64,000 bases of DNA from Microcebus murinus (lineage: Eukaryota > Chordata > Mammalia > Primates > Cheirogaleidae). Where the stretch lies: NCBI RefSeq assembly GCF_040939455.1, contig NC_134120.1:17598501-17662500 (forward strand). The letters run 5' to 3'. Both the position numbers and the translations under genes were made by a program. Below, in pieces: positions 1 through 10,860 of this stretch. The notes under the pieces are model-generated. The model was not told the origin of the DNA. It saw nothing but the letters and a program-made list of their open reading frames with translations, and did no database searches. Each line of letters starts with the position of its first letter. Positions within the stretch are counted from its first letter, which is position 1.

Positions 1-204
1 CGTCCTCAGAACATTGGTTCTAGTGCATGTGTTATTTCTGTGATGACCGCGGTGAAGATGTTGCTCTGGAGGAAGAGGGAACGGGATCAGAGATTTCCTA
101 GAGAAGCTGAATAACTGCTTCTTCATGTAAGGGTGTGCATCGCCAGGAACCAAAGAGTCTAGTCTATCATATCATAACAGATTTGAAGTCTGAGATTGTG
201 ATGG

Positions 205-350
205 ATTTGAGAAGTGTTTCTCAAAGCTTTGTTTTCAGATCATTTATCACAGAGTCTTTTGCCAAATGCAGATTACAGGGGCCCGGTCTTCTGATTTGGA
301 TTCTGCCCAGGAATCTACATTTTAAATAAACTCCCCAGGTAACTCTGATG
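205..350. mobile_element. MER5-type hAT-Charlie fragment
   Basis: The stretch contains the typical degraded order of a MER5 non-autonomous hAT element: a 'tctcaaagctttg' end, then 'tctgatttggattctg', then 'ctccccaggtaactctgatg'. These elements are near-palindromic, so orientation is not assigned. It is a passive relic with no coding capacity. Confidence 0.6.
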
Positions 351-512
351 CATACCAAAGTTTCATGATCATTATCATGGAAAGTTATGATAGTTTTGTG
401 GGCTCGGGGACAGGAGAAACTTAGCCCAAGCGGCACAATCAAGTGTGGATTTGTTATGGGGCATAGGACAGAGCAGTCTTTGAAATTTTGGAAGACCTGC
501 GTGGAAACTCTG

Positions 513-690
513 AGTGAAATGTTTATTAGCCATGTGACCATAAGCAAGTGACTTCACTTATCTAAGCCTCTCTTCCCTCATCTGTGAAATGGGCACACTA
601 ATGTCCTCCTTGTTATAAAAATTGAAACAAATAGATGTAAAGGCCCTGGAACATAAAAGGTGTTTAATAAGTGGTAAATGATATGATCTT
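513..690 (+). mobile_element. MIR SINE, sense
   Basis: The MIR core order is visible: 'ccatgtgacc' with 'gcaagtgacttcactta', then 'cctcatctgtgaaatgggc', then 'ggccctggaacataaaaggt' with a run into 'aataagtgg'. MIR is a tRNA-derived mammalian-wide SINE. This copy is old, with many substitutions. Confidence 0.75.
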
Positions 691-2499
691 TTTTGTAGCA
701 CCCAATCACAGTGAGATATTCCCAGGGCAATTGGGAATTTACCTGCACAGAGAAGGAAGAGAACTTCTTAACTAAGAGTCTTTTCAGGATTAGGATGGGT
801 GGGCATGAAGTGTGTGGACCAGGGAGGAAGCTCACTTCTTTAACAATCTTCTTAAGACTCTAACAAAACGTTTTTCAAATTATGTTTCCTGCAATCATAT
901 CTTAACACCAGAAAGATTGCTGTAACATGTACCCAATATATTGAGACATGAAGGGACAGCCATTTCTCTTTTTTTTTACTTTTATTCATTTTTAAGTTGT
1001 AAAAAACATTTCATCATACAAATTTCAAATTTTATATGAAAATAGAAAGACAAGTGTAATGAACCTCTGTATATATAGCCATCACTCATTTTCAGTGATT
1101 ATTAATCTTGGCCAATTTTGTTTCAGCGATACTCACCCCTGTCCCTCAATATCCTTTTATTCATAAGCATTTTAGTATGTAACTATAAAGGACTTAAAAA
1201 AAAAAAAGAAACAATAATACTATTATCAACCCCCAAAATTAAAAATATCTTTAATATCATCAAATAGTCTTCAAATTTTTCCAATCATCTACAATTATAA
1301 TTAATTCCCTAGGAATAGCAATATTCTAGCTTTACCTTACTTTGTTAATTAATAATTATCTAGAATAGGTCTACAAAGAGAAACTTTACTTCACCAACTA
1401 CTTGGCTACCCAGATGTACAGTTTATACAGGAATATCAGTATAAATGCTTGATTTTTTCTATTTATTGATTTTCAGAATAATTGGTTGGTTCTTTAGTAT
1501 TCTGCAAAGGTGACTGATTTTTTTAAAATATATGAATTTAGAGATTTAAATATTTTTGATGTGTTTCAATCCACTGTAACTATTGTTTATCTTCTAATTG
1601 TGCCAAGCTTGGCCATTGAGAGCCTCTTCAAATTGGCTTTTGGACCTTTTAACATGACAGTAGTAGCTTTGATAATTTCTTTTCTTTCTGCTATGACAGA
1701 ATGTTCCAGGCTTATCTTGTATATGCTTTCTTCAGCATATATAAGATGAAATCACCTATTTTTCCCAGGGCATGATATTTTAATGATCACAATCTGGGTG
1801 CTATAGGTATTCATTGCTGCTCTCTTGGTTATTGTTTCTACACCTTTTCAGTGGACAGAGCTAGAAAATAAACAGCTGTTTATACATTACCATTTTATAC
1901 TGATTTTTCCAATGCAAATTCAGGACTAACGTATTTTTACTTACCTTCTTCTATATCTGTATCCCTTTCTCCTATGCCTGAATCCTGATTCCCAATGACA
2001 CCAAATAATTACTCATTTGTTTTATCCCCATAGTATACACAAAATAGTTTTAAAATAAATGCCAAGATAACCATCAAAAATACAACTGAAGTGAGGTTTT
2101 GTTTTTTTTTTTTTTTTTGCAGTTCTTTTGTCCTTAGGGTTTTCCCTATTAGGCTGTGTAGTCAACATCTGCGTTTTGAAGTCACTAATTCCTCTTTGTG
2201 TGGTTATGCTATCTGGTCAAAACACAGATTCATGTGTTTAATTTTGCTTATGAATTTTAGGGTTTTCTTTTTACAAGTTAATTTGCTTGGGAGTTATGTA
2301 AAATATTTACAGGATTTCACAGTCAAATCTTCAAAACAAAGTATGATCGAGTGCGTCTTGCTTCTGTTTTTATTCCCTCTACCCTATTCCTTTCTTCTAT
2401 TGTTGGCAAGGTTTTCTGTATTTTCATCGTTTGTCTTTCCAGTTTTTTGGGTATCAGAAGATGAATGCACACCCCCCCTCCCCCCATGAACACATGTGC

Positions 2500-2705
2500 A
2501 AAAAATGGTTTCTTAATCTAGGTGATTCTTGGTCATGGGGAGGGGTGGGCGTTCTGTGCATTGTTGGGTGTTCAGCAGCGCCCCCAGCCTCTACCCACTA
2601 GATGCCACTAGAGTCTCCTTGGTTGTTGTCAGTAAAAATGTCTTCAGACATTACCAAATATCTCCTGGGAGATAAAATCACCTCTGATTGAGAATGACTG
2701 GTTTA
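2500..2705 (-). mobile_element. MER20 hAT-Charlie element, antisense
   Basis: The MER20 landmarks appear in reverse order: 'ctgtgcattgttgggtgttc', 'cctctacccactagatgcca', 'aatgtcttcagacattacca', 'tctcctgggagataaaatc' and a terminal 'attgagaatgact'. It is a non-autonomous DNA transposon of about 200 bp, nearly full length. Confidence 0.8.
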
Positions 2706-2729
2706 CAAATACATGTACATTTATAAATA

Positions 2730-3039
2730 CAGTCATGCACTGCACAATGATGTTTTTAGGTCAAGGACCGCATATATGATGGTGGTCCAGTGAGATTATA
2801 ATGGAGCACAAATAGCAACCTGACATATGGCACTTGATATGGGCATCGGTAGGGGAAATGATTGATATCTAGTAATGGTGCTGGCACATTTGGTTTTCCA
2901 CATGAAATTATTTTATTTTCCCAAATACAAAAAAAAATACCATCTAGGTTTGGGTAAGTATACTCTGTGGTGTTGGTACAAGATCGCCTAGTGATGTATT
3001 TCTCAGAATGTAACCCCATCATGGAGTGATGCGTGAGTG
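2730..3039. mobile_element. hAT-like DNA element with terminal inverted repeats
   Basis: The left end at 2730 begins CAGTCATGCACTGCACAATG. The right end at 3039, read in reverse complement, begins CACTCACGCATCACTCCATG, giving imperfect inverted termini of about 23 bp. Internal pieces such as 'accatctaggtttgggtaag' match a common primate hAT-type non-autonomous repeat that I recognise but cannot name with certainty. No clear 8-bp target duplication remains. Confidence 0.65.
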
Positions 3040-3250
3040 TTTATTCATGTATACATGTGCTCTTCGCATTTCTTAGATACATAGTAGCAAACTGCCCATT
3101 TTATTCACCTAACTTTTTCTTATATATAAAATATATCCTGGTGATCACTCTCTGGTATTACAGAGTTATTCCTCATTCCTTTCACAGTTGTATAGTACTC
3201 CACTTTCTCCTTCTTCTTAGATTTTTGCATTCTTCCAAGTTTTCTGCTCA

Positions 3251-4371
3251 CATCTACAGAAGGGCTAGCCTACTGAGAGAGTTTCAGATGCCCAAGTGCT
3301 GAGAAAATCAGACAGCAAACTTTTAAAAACAGAATAATTTCTCTTTTTCCTGACCCCACCTATCGACAGTTCATTAAGCTCCAAAACCAGTTTGACTCTT
3401 TTCTCTCTTCCCCATCAATGACTATTTTTTAAAAAATAAATTTTCATTGTTAAAGATCACTGTTTTTCAAATCTAGGAGAAGTACATTTTTGGCTCTTTC
3501 TTAATTATTGTGTTGCGCTATCATTCCCAGACCTGGATCTAGGGGTGTCCTGTTTGCCAAATGGCAAATTCACCAATGTGGACACTTAAGCTGCCCAAAG
3601 CCTTGTCGATTTTATGGAGGACATTTTAGTTTTTTATTATTTATTTTCAGACTTTTGGGGAACATTTTCTTATCTCAGTATGCTAAGGAGAGTGCTCTGT
3701 TCACTGTGGTGTCCTTTAATACTTGTCACCAACCATGAGGATCAAGGAATGATTCCAAATTACTAAATGGGATTAAAACCTAGGACCCAGGAATTCCCAA
3801 CCATTGCTATTAAATAGCAACTAAAAATGTTAGTTTCTTCTGAAGATCAGCAGGCAAAAAAAAAGAAAATACAGGATACGAGGTGGGACAAGGACTCCCT
3901 TGGTGCTGAAACAAGTCTCTAAATGAGGATTCTGAGGCCAGCCAAAGGGAGCCCCTAGCTGGGGCAGAGGAAATTGGGCCTCAGCTTTCACCGGGGGAAG
4001 ACACAAAAGGTGCCAGAGCCTAATGTGATGATGGGCCCATTCTTTTATGGTTTCACAGAGCCTTAGACCACAGCGACTTGCTCTCACTGCCAGGCTCAAA
4101 TTAATTATTTTGGCACTATTATCATACAGACCAATTCAGTACATTTATATAAAGCTGAATATTAAACCTATTTATTTTCTCCTCCAGCTCATAAGCTGTC
4201 CCTCTCCTCTGCCCATAATGGGTTACACTATGAAAGAATGAGAGCTGAAAGTTCAGAAAATTCTTCATTTCCATATGAATATCGTATTCTGCAGTTTGAA
4301 AAAACACAAAAGTATAAAATGTACCCCATTCTGATGTGGCCTCCGGGGAAAGAGTTAGAGAAGGTCTTGTT

Positions 4372-4375
<4 letters not shown>
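3251..4375. other. Unassigned stretch
   Basis: No gene, splice-flanked frame or repeat family could be recognised here. The frames present are short and have no family resemblance. Confidence 0.4.

Positions 4376-4418
<43 letters not shown>
4376..4418 (+). repeat. (TG)n microsatellite
   Basis: An uninterrupted TG dinucleotide run of about 21 units, expected to be length-polymorphic. The frames that run through it are repeat artefacts. Confidence 0.97.
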
Positions 4419-4421
<3 letters not shown>

Positions 4422-6309
4422 AGTTGGCAGAAATGGGAGAGGACACAATAAAGAATGTGATCTTTCCTATTTTTAAAAGGAAATATTTTGTAAGAGCGAG
4501 GCACGCAGCGCAACCTGCTAACTCAGAAGTTTGGGATGCCGTTTTCCCAATGGTCCTGGAATTATTTCATTTGGACTTCTCTCCATCTAATCAACTAAAC
4601 CCACCTCTCTGAACTCTTCCTCACAGAATCGCCAAGTTTAATAGCTGTCTTTAGAATGATCACTTGTCTACACACAAGGAACCAATGATAACAGACATTC
4701 AAGAGCAAAATCTAAAATTTAACTTTGCATAATGGAAAAATAGGACAGATTTCTTTTGGCCAGTGAAAACCCTATGTTGAACAAATTATTTGCTCATCAG
4801 TAATTTTGGGGTTTTATTTTTCTATTCCTAGGCTCAAGACGAGGGTATCTGCCTATGCCTGTTTTTGCTTGTCTTTAATCATACAAATAGCACCTAGCTA
4901 TTCTTCCACCTCCTTACCACTGCCCCCCTCCCATCTTCATTACAAGGTTCCCTCTGTTCCCATTTCCTCTTTTACTTCTCTGTGAGCAGCTGGGCTATGT
5001 GCTTACAGCAAATTAGCTGTAAAATAAAGCAGGCTTTTTTCTATTTTTTCTTTTTTTTTTTTTCAGGGCGTTGTGGGAGAAAAGGTGGTTAGAGAAATTA
5101 TCCTTTGATAAGCAAGTGTGGACAAGGATCAAATCAGCAGAAGACATAAGGCTGTTGGAGGTTCGCTCACACTGATGAACCACAGTTAAGTGTATTTCCC
5201 TCCTGGGAGTCCCTATTGCTTCATTCCGGATGCTCACTCTCAAGTTCTTTACCAGTGGTATCTTCCTCTCAGTTCTCGGTTTTCACAGACATCCACCAAA
5301 TGAAGTCCCGGTTGGAATGCGTGTTCTTTAAAATATTGAAATCCAACTGCAGCCTCAATGTTGCTGGCCTCACTTTTGGTGTATGTTTAAAAATGCAACA
5401 GCAATTGTCACAGTTACTCATCAATTTAAAAAGGCAGGCAGGCACTGAATTTGCATATGGTCCCGAGAGGAAAATTTGTTCTAGAGGTAAGGAAATAGAA
5501 AGAAGCCGGATGAGAGACAGAGCTCAGAGCATTGCTAAACAAAGTCTTTCTCTTTGTGACAACTCACAGGCATTTTGACTTTCTGTTCCTGTGATGGGTA
5601 TTGTTGCTTTTTAGTAATGCTCTGCTGTTGTTTAAACAGCTCCCTCCCCGAAGGTGCTGAATGGCCACACACAGTAGGACTTTCCATAAGATCAAATGAA
5701 GTCCTGCACCTTTGGTTTCAGCATAACTGACAAGGTGATGCTACATATCATCACGTGGCCTTTATCCTGGTGGAGCTGAAATCCAATGTATGCTCACTTT
5801 TCTCTCTGTCCTGCTCCACACAGCACAGACACGCCTCCAGGTGGGTGGATGAAAGAACCCTTGAATGGAGGAGTGGAGAGTTCACCCTACAACTTGTCTT
5901 TGTACTCACTGATTGTCAAACTTTTAAAATAAGCAATGAAATATTTTCTTTTACAAATAAAACATTACTTGGCACGTATGTATGCAAAGCAGCAAGGTAC
6001 AAAACATTGGAGTACCTTGTATTTACTTTATAATTTATCAATTATGCAACTGTAATTTTAAAATTAATTTATTTAAAAGGCACTCAGAGAAAATTCTGAA
6101 ATGGGGTGAACACAAAAAATTGAACGGTGAGTTAGGGATGAGGTTACCACGTTCTAACAGCCTCAGGACACAATTCCTCCTACTTTATTTATGAATTTTT
6201 GTTTTGATTACAAGAGTATGGAGAAAATTCTGATTCAGATCTTTAAATATAGGAAAATGGTAAGATTTTTTTTGTTTTTTAATTACACTTACCTTTTTAA
6301 AAACATTAT
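4419..6309. other. Repeat-poor unassigned sequence
   Basis: No gene or transposable element was recognised apart from a T-run at 5048-5063. The part at 5400-5760 has an octamer-like ATTTGCATAT at 5449-5458 and a SOX-like AACAAAG at 5538-5544. It is listed separately as a possible regulatory stretch. Confidence 0.4.
5400..5760. promoter_or_regulatory. Candidate regulatory stretch (unproven)
   Basis: This is repeat-free, moderately A/T-rich DNA. It contains an exact POU octamer-type sequence ATTTGCATAT (5449-5458), an AACAAAG SOX-type core (5538-5544), and 'gtgatgggtattgttgcttt' just downstream. Such short motifs arise by chance often. The call rests on their proximity and on the absence of any repeat, and needs alignment to other mammals. 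Confidence 0.2.
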
Positions 6310-6690
6310 TTCCTTACATGTTTTTTTTATTTCAGCATATTATGAGGGTACAAATGTTTAGGGTACATACATTCCCTTTGCCTGACCCGAGTCAGAGCTT
6401 TAAGCATGTTCATCCCTCAGACGGTGCACACCTCATCCATTAGGTGTGAATATACTCATGCCCTTCTCACCCCTCCCACCTGCCCCTGACTGACACCCAA
6501 TGAATGTTACTACTATATGTGCGCATATGTGTTGATGGATTGATACCAATTTGATGGTGAGTACACGTAGTGCTTGTTTTTCCATTCTTGTGATACTTCA
6601 CTTAGTAGAATGGGCTCCAGCTCCATCCAGGATAATACAAGAGGTGCTAGATCACTAATGATTTTGTGGCTGCGTAGTACTCTATGGTAG
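6310..6690 (-). mobile_element. L1 3' end, antisense
   Basis: A T-rich start (6322-6330) is followed by 'agggtacaaatgtttagggt', 'catccctcagacggtgcaca' and 'cacctcatccattaggtgtg'. Further on come 'gctccagctccatccaggat' and 'ggctgcgtagtactctatgg'. In reverse this is the end of L1 ORF2 plus a 3' untranslated region ending in poly(A). The 3' region is of the type common in strepsirrhine genomes. The copy is 5'-truncated and non-coding. Confidence 0.8.
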
Positions 6691-7165
6691 GTAACCTCAG
6701 AATGTTCTCTTTTTCTAAGGAGATGGCCTCTTTTGTAGAGGGTTTGCAAAGTTGAGCATAAAAACAAGCTAAGCTGATCATGCCAGACTATAGTAGAAGT
6801 CTCAAATTTGTTCATACCATTGGAGTGTTTTAAGTTATTGTTTAAGAGTGGCTCAACATATTTAAAGGTGCAATTCAAATTAAATGCTTGTAGATTCTCT
6901 GAAACACTGTAACAAACTCTAGGGTGGAGAATGTGGCTTGGAGACCCCTGTGCTAGGATACTTCCAGAGCTGGTACCAGCAGCACCAGTAGCACATTAGG
7001 AAGAAAGCCACCAGAATCAGAGAGACAGGAGTGTGAGCATGCTTCCTTAACAGCCACAAACACTCTGGGGAGAGAGAGCCCATCCCTATTTCAGGATTGT
7101 TGGAACAACTTTTCTGCCCCAACCTTTGTTAATATCAGGCTTTCCCTGCTTCTCAGGGTTCTAGG
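6691..7165. other. Unassigned stretch
   Basis: Nothing recognisable was found between the L1 tail and the next hAT element. The antisense frames here have no family resemblance. Confidence 0.4.
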
Positions 7166-7392
7166 GCTGCAGGGTGCAATGCCGTAGTCATCAGCCACAT
7201 GTGGCTATTTACATTTAAATTCTTATCAATTAAAATTACACAAAATTAAAAATTCATGACTGCAGTCTCTCACTAGGCACATTTCAAGTACTCAACAGCC
7301 ACATGTGACGACTGGATACCACATCGGACAGCACAGATACAGAACACTTTTAGCATCGCAGAACCTTCTATTGGACGGTGCTGTTCTAGATA
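7166..7392 (-). mobile_element. hAT-Charlie non-autonomous element (MER3-like?)
   Basis: The paired phrases 'gccacatgtggctatttaca' and 'gccacatgtgacgactgg', with 'gaaccttctattggacggtg' at the right end, are characteristic of an abundant hAT-derived repeat with TIRs ending in '..ccaatagaa'. The family name MER3 is from memory and uncertain. Recognition as this repeat is firm. Confidence 0.65.
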
Positions 7393-7690
7393 GAGCAAGA
7401 GCCCCTCATCTGTCTGGCTGCCATTTTGAGGTTACTCCTGAAAAGAGCTTGTAACCCAGAGTAGGATCATCTTTTTGGTCAACACGAACTTCCTCTATGT
7501 TGTATTGGAACAATTTGAATGAAAGATTACAAGAAAACACCTGGCAATATTTTCTAGTCCCCGACAGGGTCTTTATTCTTAATGGTCTTTCTTAAGGGTC
7601 CATGATAGGAGGAGAAAGAATAAACTGGGGTTTGTGTCTGGGAATTCCCCTAAAGAATTATTAAAGGCAGACACAGTAATGAAAAGAGAG

Positions 7691-7915
7691 AACTCTGAGC
7701 TGGGCTGCAGTGTCTGGGTCCACCCAGCCATTTATAAGCTGTGTCATCTTGGAGAAGTTAACCTCTCTGTGACTCTGTTTCCTCTTCTGGGGTAACAGTA
7801 CTACTTATGTCATCAAGTTACTGTGAGGATTAAGTGAAATATTGCATGTCAAGCATCACAACACAAGGACTGGGTGCTCGCGAGCATTTGCTCTAGGATA
7901 GCTCTTCTTATTACC
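7691..7915 (+). mobile_element. MIR SINE, sense
   Basis: A near full-length MIR: 'agctgggctgcagtgtctgg', 'taagctgtgtcatcttggag', 'gttaacctctctgtgactct', 'actgtgaggattaagtgaaa', then 'caagcatcacaac'. Confidence 0.8.
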
Positions 7916-8110
7916 ATCGCAACCTGCTCAAATAAGAAATTCCATTGTGGAAGTCGATCTTTGAATAGCACGAGAAACATGAGAGAGAAAATTACAAAGA
8001 TTGTTCAGGTAAGACAGTAGCAGTAAAAGTGTGAACAGTGAGAAGGGTGTCTGGTTAGGATTAGGAACCATCGAGTATCACAAATGCCTCACTTGATAGT
8101 TCCTTTGGTT

Positions 8111-8325
8111 CATCTCTCTAAAGGCTGGGGGTAGTATTCCAGAAATGTTTTAAAGAAGAGAATTTTCTGAGCTCTTGCCTAGTTGGGAATGTCTTTCTGT
8201 GATTGTCACATAGGAATGACAGCTTGGCTGAGCGTGAAATTCTAGGTCCCCAATCATTCTGTGCAAACCTGAAGAAACTTTGCACTGTGGTTTTCTGACA
8301 TTCAGCATGTGAGTGCAATCTGGCT
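8111..8325 (-). mobile_element. Possible old antisense L1 fragment
   Basis: The order 'gggaatgtctttctgtgatt', 'atgacagcttggctgagcg', 'tgaaattctaggtcccc', then 'cactgtggttttctgacatt', resembles the reverse of an old L1 3' region. In that region 'aatgtctttatt', 'gacagtttggctgggtat' and 'agaattctaggtt' occur in the same order. Divergence is high. Confidence 0.4.
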
Positions 8326-9099
8326 CAGTATTAGTCCGCCGTCGGAAGTGTGTCATTTTGAGTCCCACAGCTGTAGACGCCGAGGCAAGGACTCAGGTGC
8401 AAGTCATGTATTTGGGACGTGAAGGCTAGTGGCATAGAGAGGTAAGACAGACAATAAAGGGTGCATTATCAAGAGTGTGTTATCGAGCCAGATGCCACTG
8501 TATACACCTGGCGCTTAATCATGCTGCATTAACTCTGGGAGTTGGTGAACTACACATTTCTCCAAGGTATCCTATCAGGGAAGCGAGGCAGCCATGCTAT
8601 TTAATCACCAAATCCTGCGTCTCACTGGTTAACAAGGCTCTGGGGGGGTCGCTGAGCCCCCAGCACCGGCAGACGTCTGCAAGGACAGGTGACACGGCTA
8701 CAGGGACAGTGGAAGGCCTGGTGAAAGAGTCCCAGGGGCTGGCAGTTGGAAATCAGGCTGGAGCATACCGAAGGGTAAGGGCGGGGACACAAAGGCAGGG
8801 ACCAATAGTGTCTACCGCTGAGAGTAACTTTTTACGTCTGCAGAGATACCTGAATGATTGATGCATTGACTGGTTGGTTGGAATTCCACTCTTTTTTCCC
8901 TCTGTGCTTTTTTGGCTCTTTTGCTTTTTCTCAAGATGTCATTTTCTCTTAGATTTTCTCTCTCATTCTCCAGCATGGGCACTGGGCTTGCACCATGATT
9001 CCAGTTAGGAGAAGGGGAAGCTATTCTCCGGGGGATCTGTGAAGTGCTGAGACGAGTGACTGGCATATCTGAAGCTCTATAAGGGTTTTTGAATCAAAC
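8326..9099. other. Unassigned, possibly an old LTR-like repeat at 8375-8820
   Basis: The phrase 'gactcaggtgcaagtcatgt' and the moderately CpG-bearing sequence after it resemble an old dispersed element of LTR type, but no boundaries can be fixed. The frame at 8475-8861 (+, 128 residues) has no recognisable domain and no exon context. Confidence 0.25.
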
Positions 9100-9270
9100 A
9101 ACTCTAGCAGGCAGACACTATTATTATACTTATTTTACAGATTAGGAAATGGAGGTTATGTAATTTGCCCATAACGGAGGTTATGTAATTTGTCACACCT
9201 CTAGTAGAAGGGAGCGCCTGAGTCCAACCCCAGGCAGTCTGGTTCTAGATGTCCCATGCTCGGCCACTTG
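9100..9270 (-). mobile_element. MIR SINE, antisense, with internal duplication
   Basis: Reverse MIR landmarks are 'tattttacagattaggaaat', 'gagtccaaccccaggcagtc' and 'tggttctagatgtcc'. A 17-bp piece at 9151-9167 is repeated exactly at 9176-9192, a local tandem duplication of 25 bp inside the element. Confidence 0.75.
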
Positions 9271-9689
9271 ACACTTGCCATTCTCGACAGTCATTTGGGA
9301 TTCTGCCACGGGCCTCTCGGAGACCACGCTGCTCATCCCCGAATAGACAGCAAAGCGGTGGCGTTGCTTTTGTTCCCACCACACAAGGTGTGCCAGACGG
9401 TCTTCTCAAGTCCCATCCATTGTGACCATTGAGAGTGTCATCTCTTCCAAACCAAAGACACGGACTCTACATTTCTCCCGGGCACACCTGGCGCAGAATA
9501 AAAGATAAACATGCTACGAGCCTCCGTGTCAAGGTCCGTGAAGCATGTGAAATAGACATGTGTATGTATTTCCATAATGTACCTGTAGGTAGGTGCTTTC
9601 CTTCTTTAGGGCCCATTCATATTCTGGGCGCTTTGGGCCAATTTCTTTGCTTGGCCGAGTAGGGGTTTGGTGTGTGGGATCTGACTGAG

Positions 9690-10440
9690 CCCTCTCCGGC
9701 CGCGCTGTCTGTCTCTAAGGAAGTGTCGCGGCACCGCCCTGAGCCAGGCGGTGCTTAAGTAGGTAAAATGTCAGCACAGGCCGGAGAGGTCTGTCTGCGG
9801 AGACAGCTGCTCCCTCCCACCCCATGAGTAATAGCCTGGCCGTGGAGCGAGTGGGAGAAACATCCACTCAGCAGCAGAACCGGCTGCTGTGCACGCAGAA
9901 CGGGCCGCTGGGAGAGAGGGAGGACGGCAGCGACACGGGCCGCAGGCGGCCAGAGGCAGTGCGCGAGCAAACGGCATCTCCTCGCCCGCTCGCTCCTTCT
10001 CTAATCGTAGCGGGATCCACGCTGGGATAGGTGAGATAGCACACAGGCAGATTGTCCACCAGATGGTACAATCTTCTATTTAAGAAATATTTGAAAGGGC
10101 AACAAAATACAGCAGAAACCATCCGACAGTCCACATGGCTAATGCAAAATTAGCCAAAATGATGGTGGCGGCGGTGACGGGGGTGCCGTGGGGTGAGGGG
10201 CAGGAAAGGCTGAGGGGGGACAAGCACCGTGATGTCAGGCCAGGCAGGTGTCGCGAGAGTTAGAGATGCTTCTCCCTCATTGTACTCTGGCGCTCGATGT
10301 GCTTCTTGGGGACCTCGGTCTTCAGCCTGCGTCTGAGGCCAAGGCCAACGGTGATGGGCACGGGTGTGCAGGTCCAGCCGGGCCTGTGTCTCAAGAGCTC
10401 TCGCCCTGGGTGGGGTGGAACTTTGCTTGTCACTGCCGTT
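9690..10440. promoter_or_regulatory. CpG-rich zone, candidate CpG island
   Basis: By hand count there are about 29 CpG dinucleotides in the 330 bases 9695-10025 and about 16 in 10150-10440. The rest of the window is strongly CpG-depleted. In the first part this is close to the number expected from base composition, so island criteria appear to be met. Possible splice donors AG|GTAAAA (near 9759) and AG|GTGAGA (near 10029) follow on the + strand. The 68-residue frame at 9824-10030 matches nothing I know. It could be the first exon or promoter of an unrecognised transcript, an orphan island, or a recently inserted CpG-rich element. Confidence 0.5.
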
Positions 10441-10559
10441 CTGTGACTCTTTCTTCATGTCCGTATCTTGGTTGCGTGGCCTCTTCCCTCTTGATGTCCT
10501 GTTACAGTCCTGTTTGTACAAAATTCTGCATCTCGATGGCCATCAGCATCAGTGCCACA

Positions 10560-10860
10560 ACTGCTCTTGTTCACTGAGCTCTTATTTTGTCCTGGTACTG
10601 CACTAAGCACTCTCCCTCGTGACAGCTGGTACACGCTGAGTGTTGAGTGCGTGCTCCATGCCAAGCCGAGGTTGGAGTGATTTACACATATTGTCTTAGT
10701 TAATCCCCACAACAACCTAATGAGGTAAATACTTTTATTACCATTTTATTTTTGCACACAGGGAAAGTGAGGCCTGGAGAACGCCCATAACTTGCCCAGG
10801 GTTACATGTTAGTGAGGGCAGAGGAATTTGTCAACTCCTGAGTCGATGCTTGTCGATGCT
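10560..10860 (-). mobile_element. MIR SINE, antisense
   Basis: The order 'gcgtgctccatgccaagcc', 'acacatattgtcttagttaa', 'tccccacaacaacctaatga', 'ccattttatttttgcacaca' and 'cttgcccagggttacatgtt' is reverse MIR or MIR3. The part before 10640 may be a second, older copy. Confidence 0.7.

Larger units (their letters stand above)
961..3250 (-). mobile_element. Old antisense L1 (L1M group), interrupted
   Basis: From about 961 the strand reads like the reverse of an ancient L1M untranslated region: 'gaacctctgtatatatagcc', 'ccatcactcattttcagtg', later 'tttttgatgtgtttcaatcc', 'gcttggccattgagagcctc', 'atgttccaggcttatcttgt' and 'agtggacagagctagaaaat'. It appears to resume at 3040-3250 ('atatatcctggtgatcactc', 'ttgtatagtactccactttc') after two DNA transposons at 2500-2705 and 2730-3039. 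The T-run at 2101-2117 lies inside it. No reading frame survives. The exact subfamily and the outer limits are uncertain. Confidence 0.55.

Noticed and set aside
4376..4418. Z-DNA or promoter function of the TG run
   Set aside because: TG runs are common throughout mammalian genomes; nothing nearby suggests function.
10025..10040. Confirmed first exon with splice donor
   Set aside because: AG|GTGAGA is a good match, but without transcript evidence or an acceptor partner I keep it only as a remark under the CpG-rich zone.
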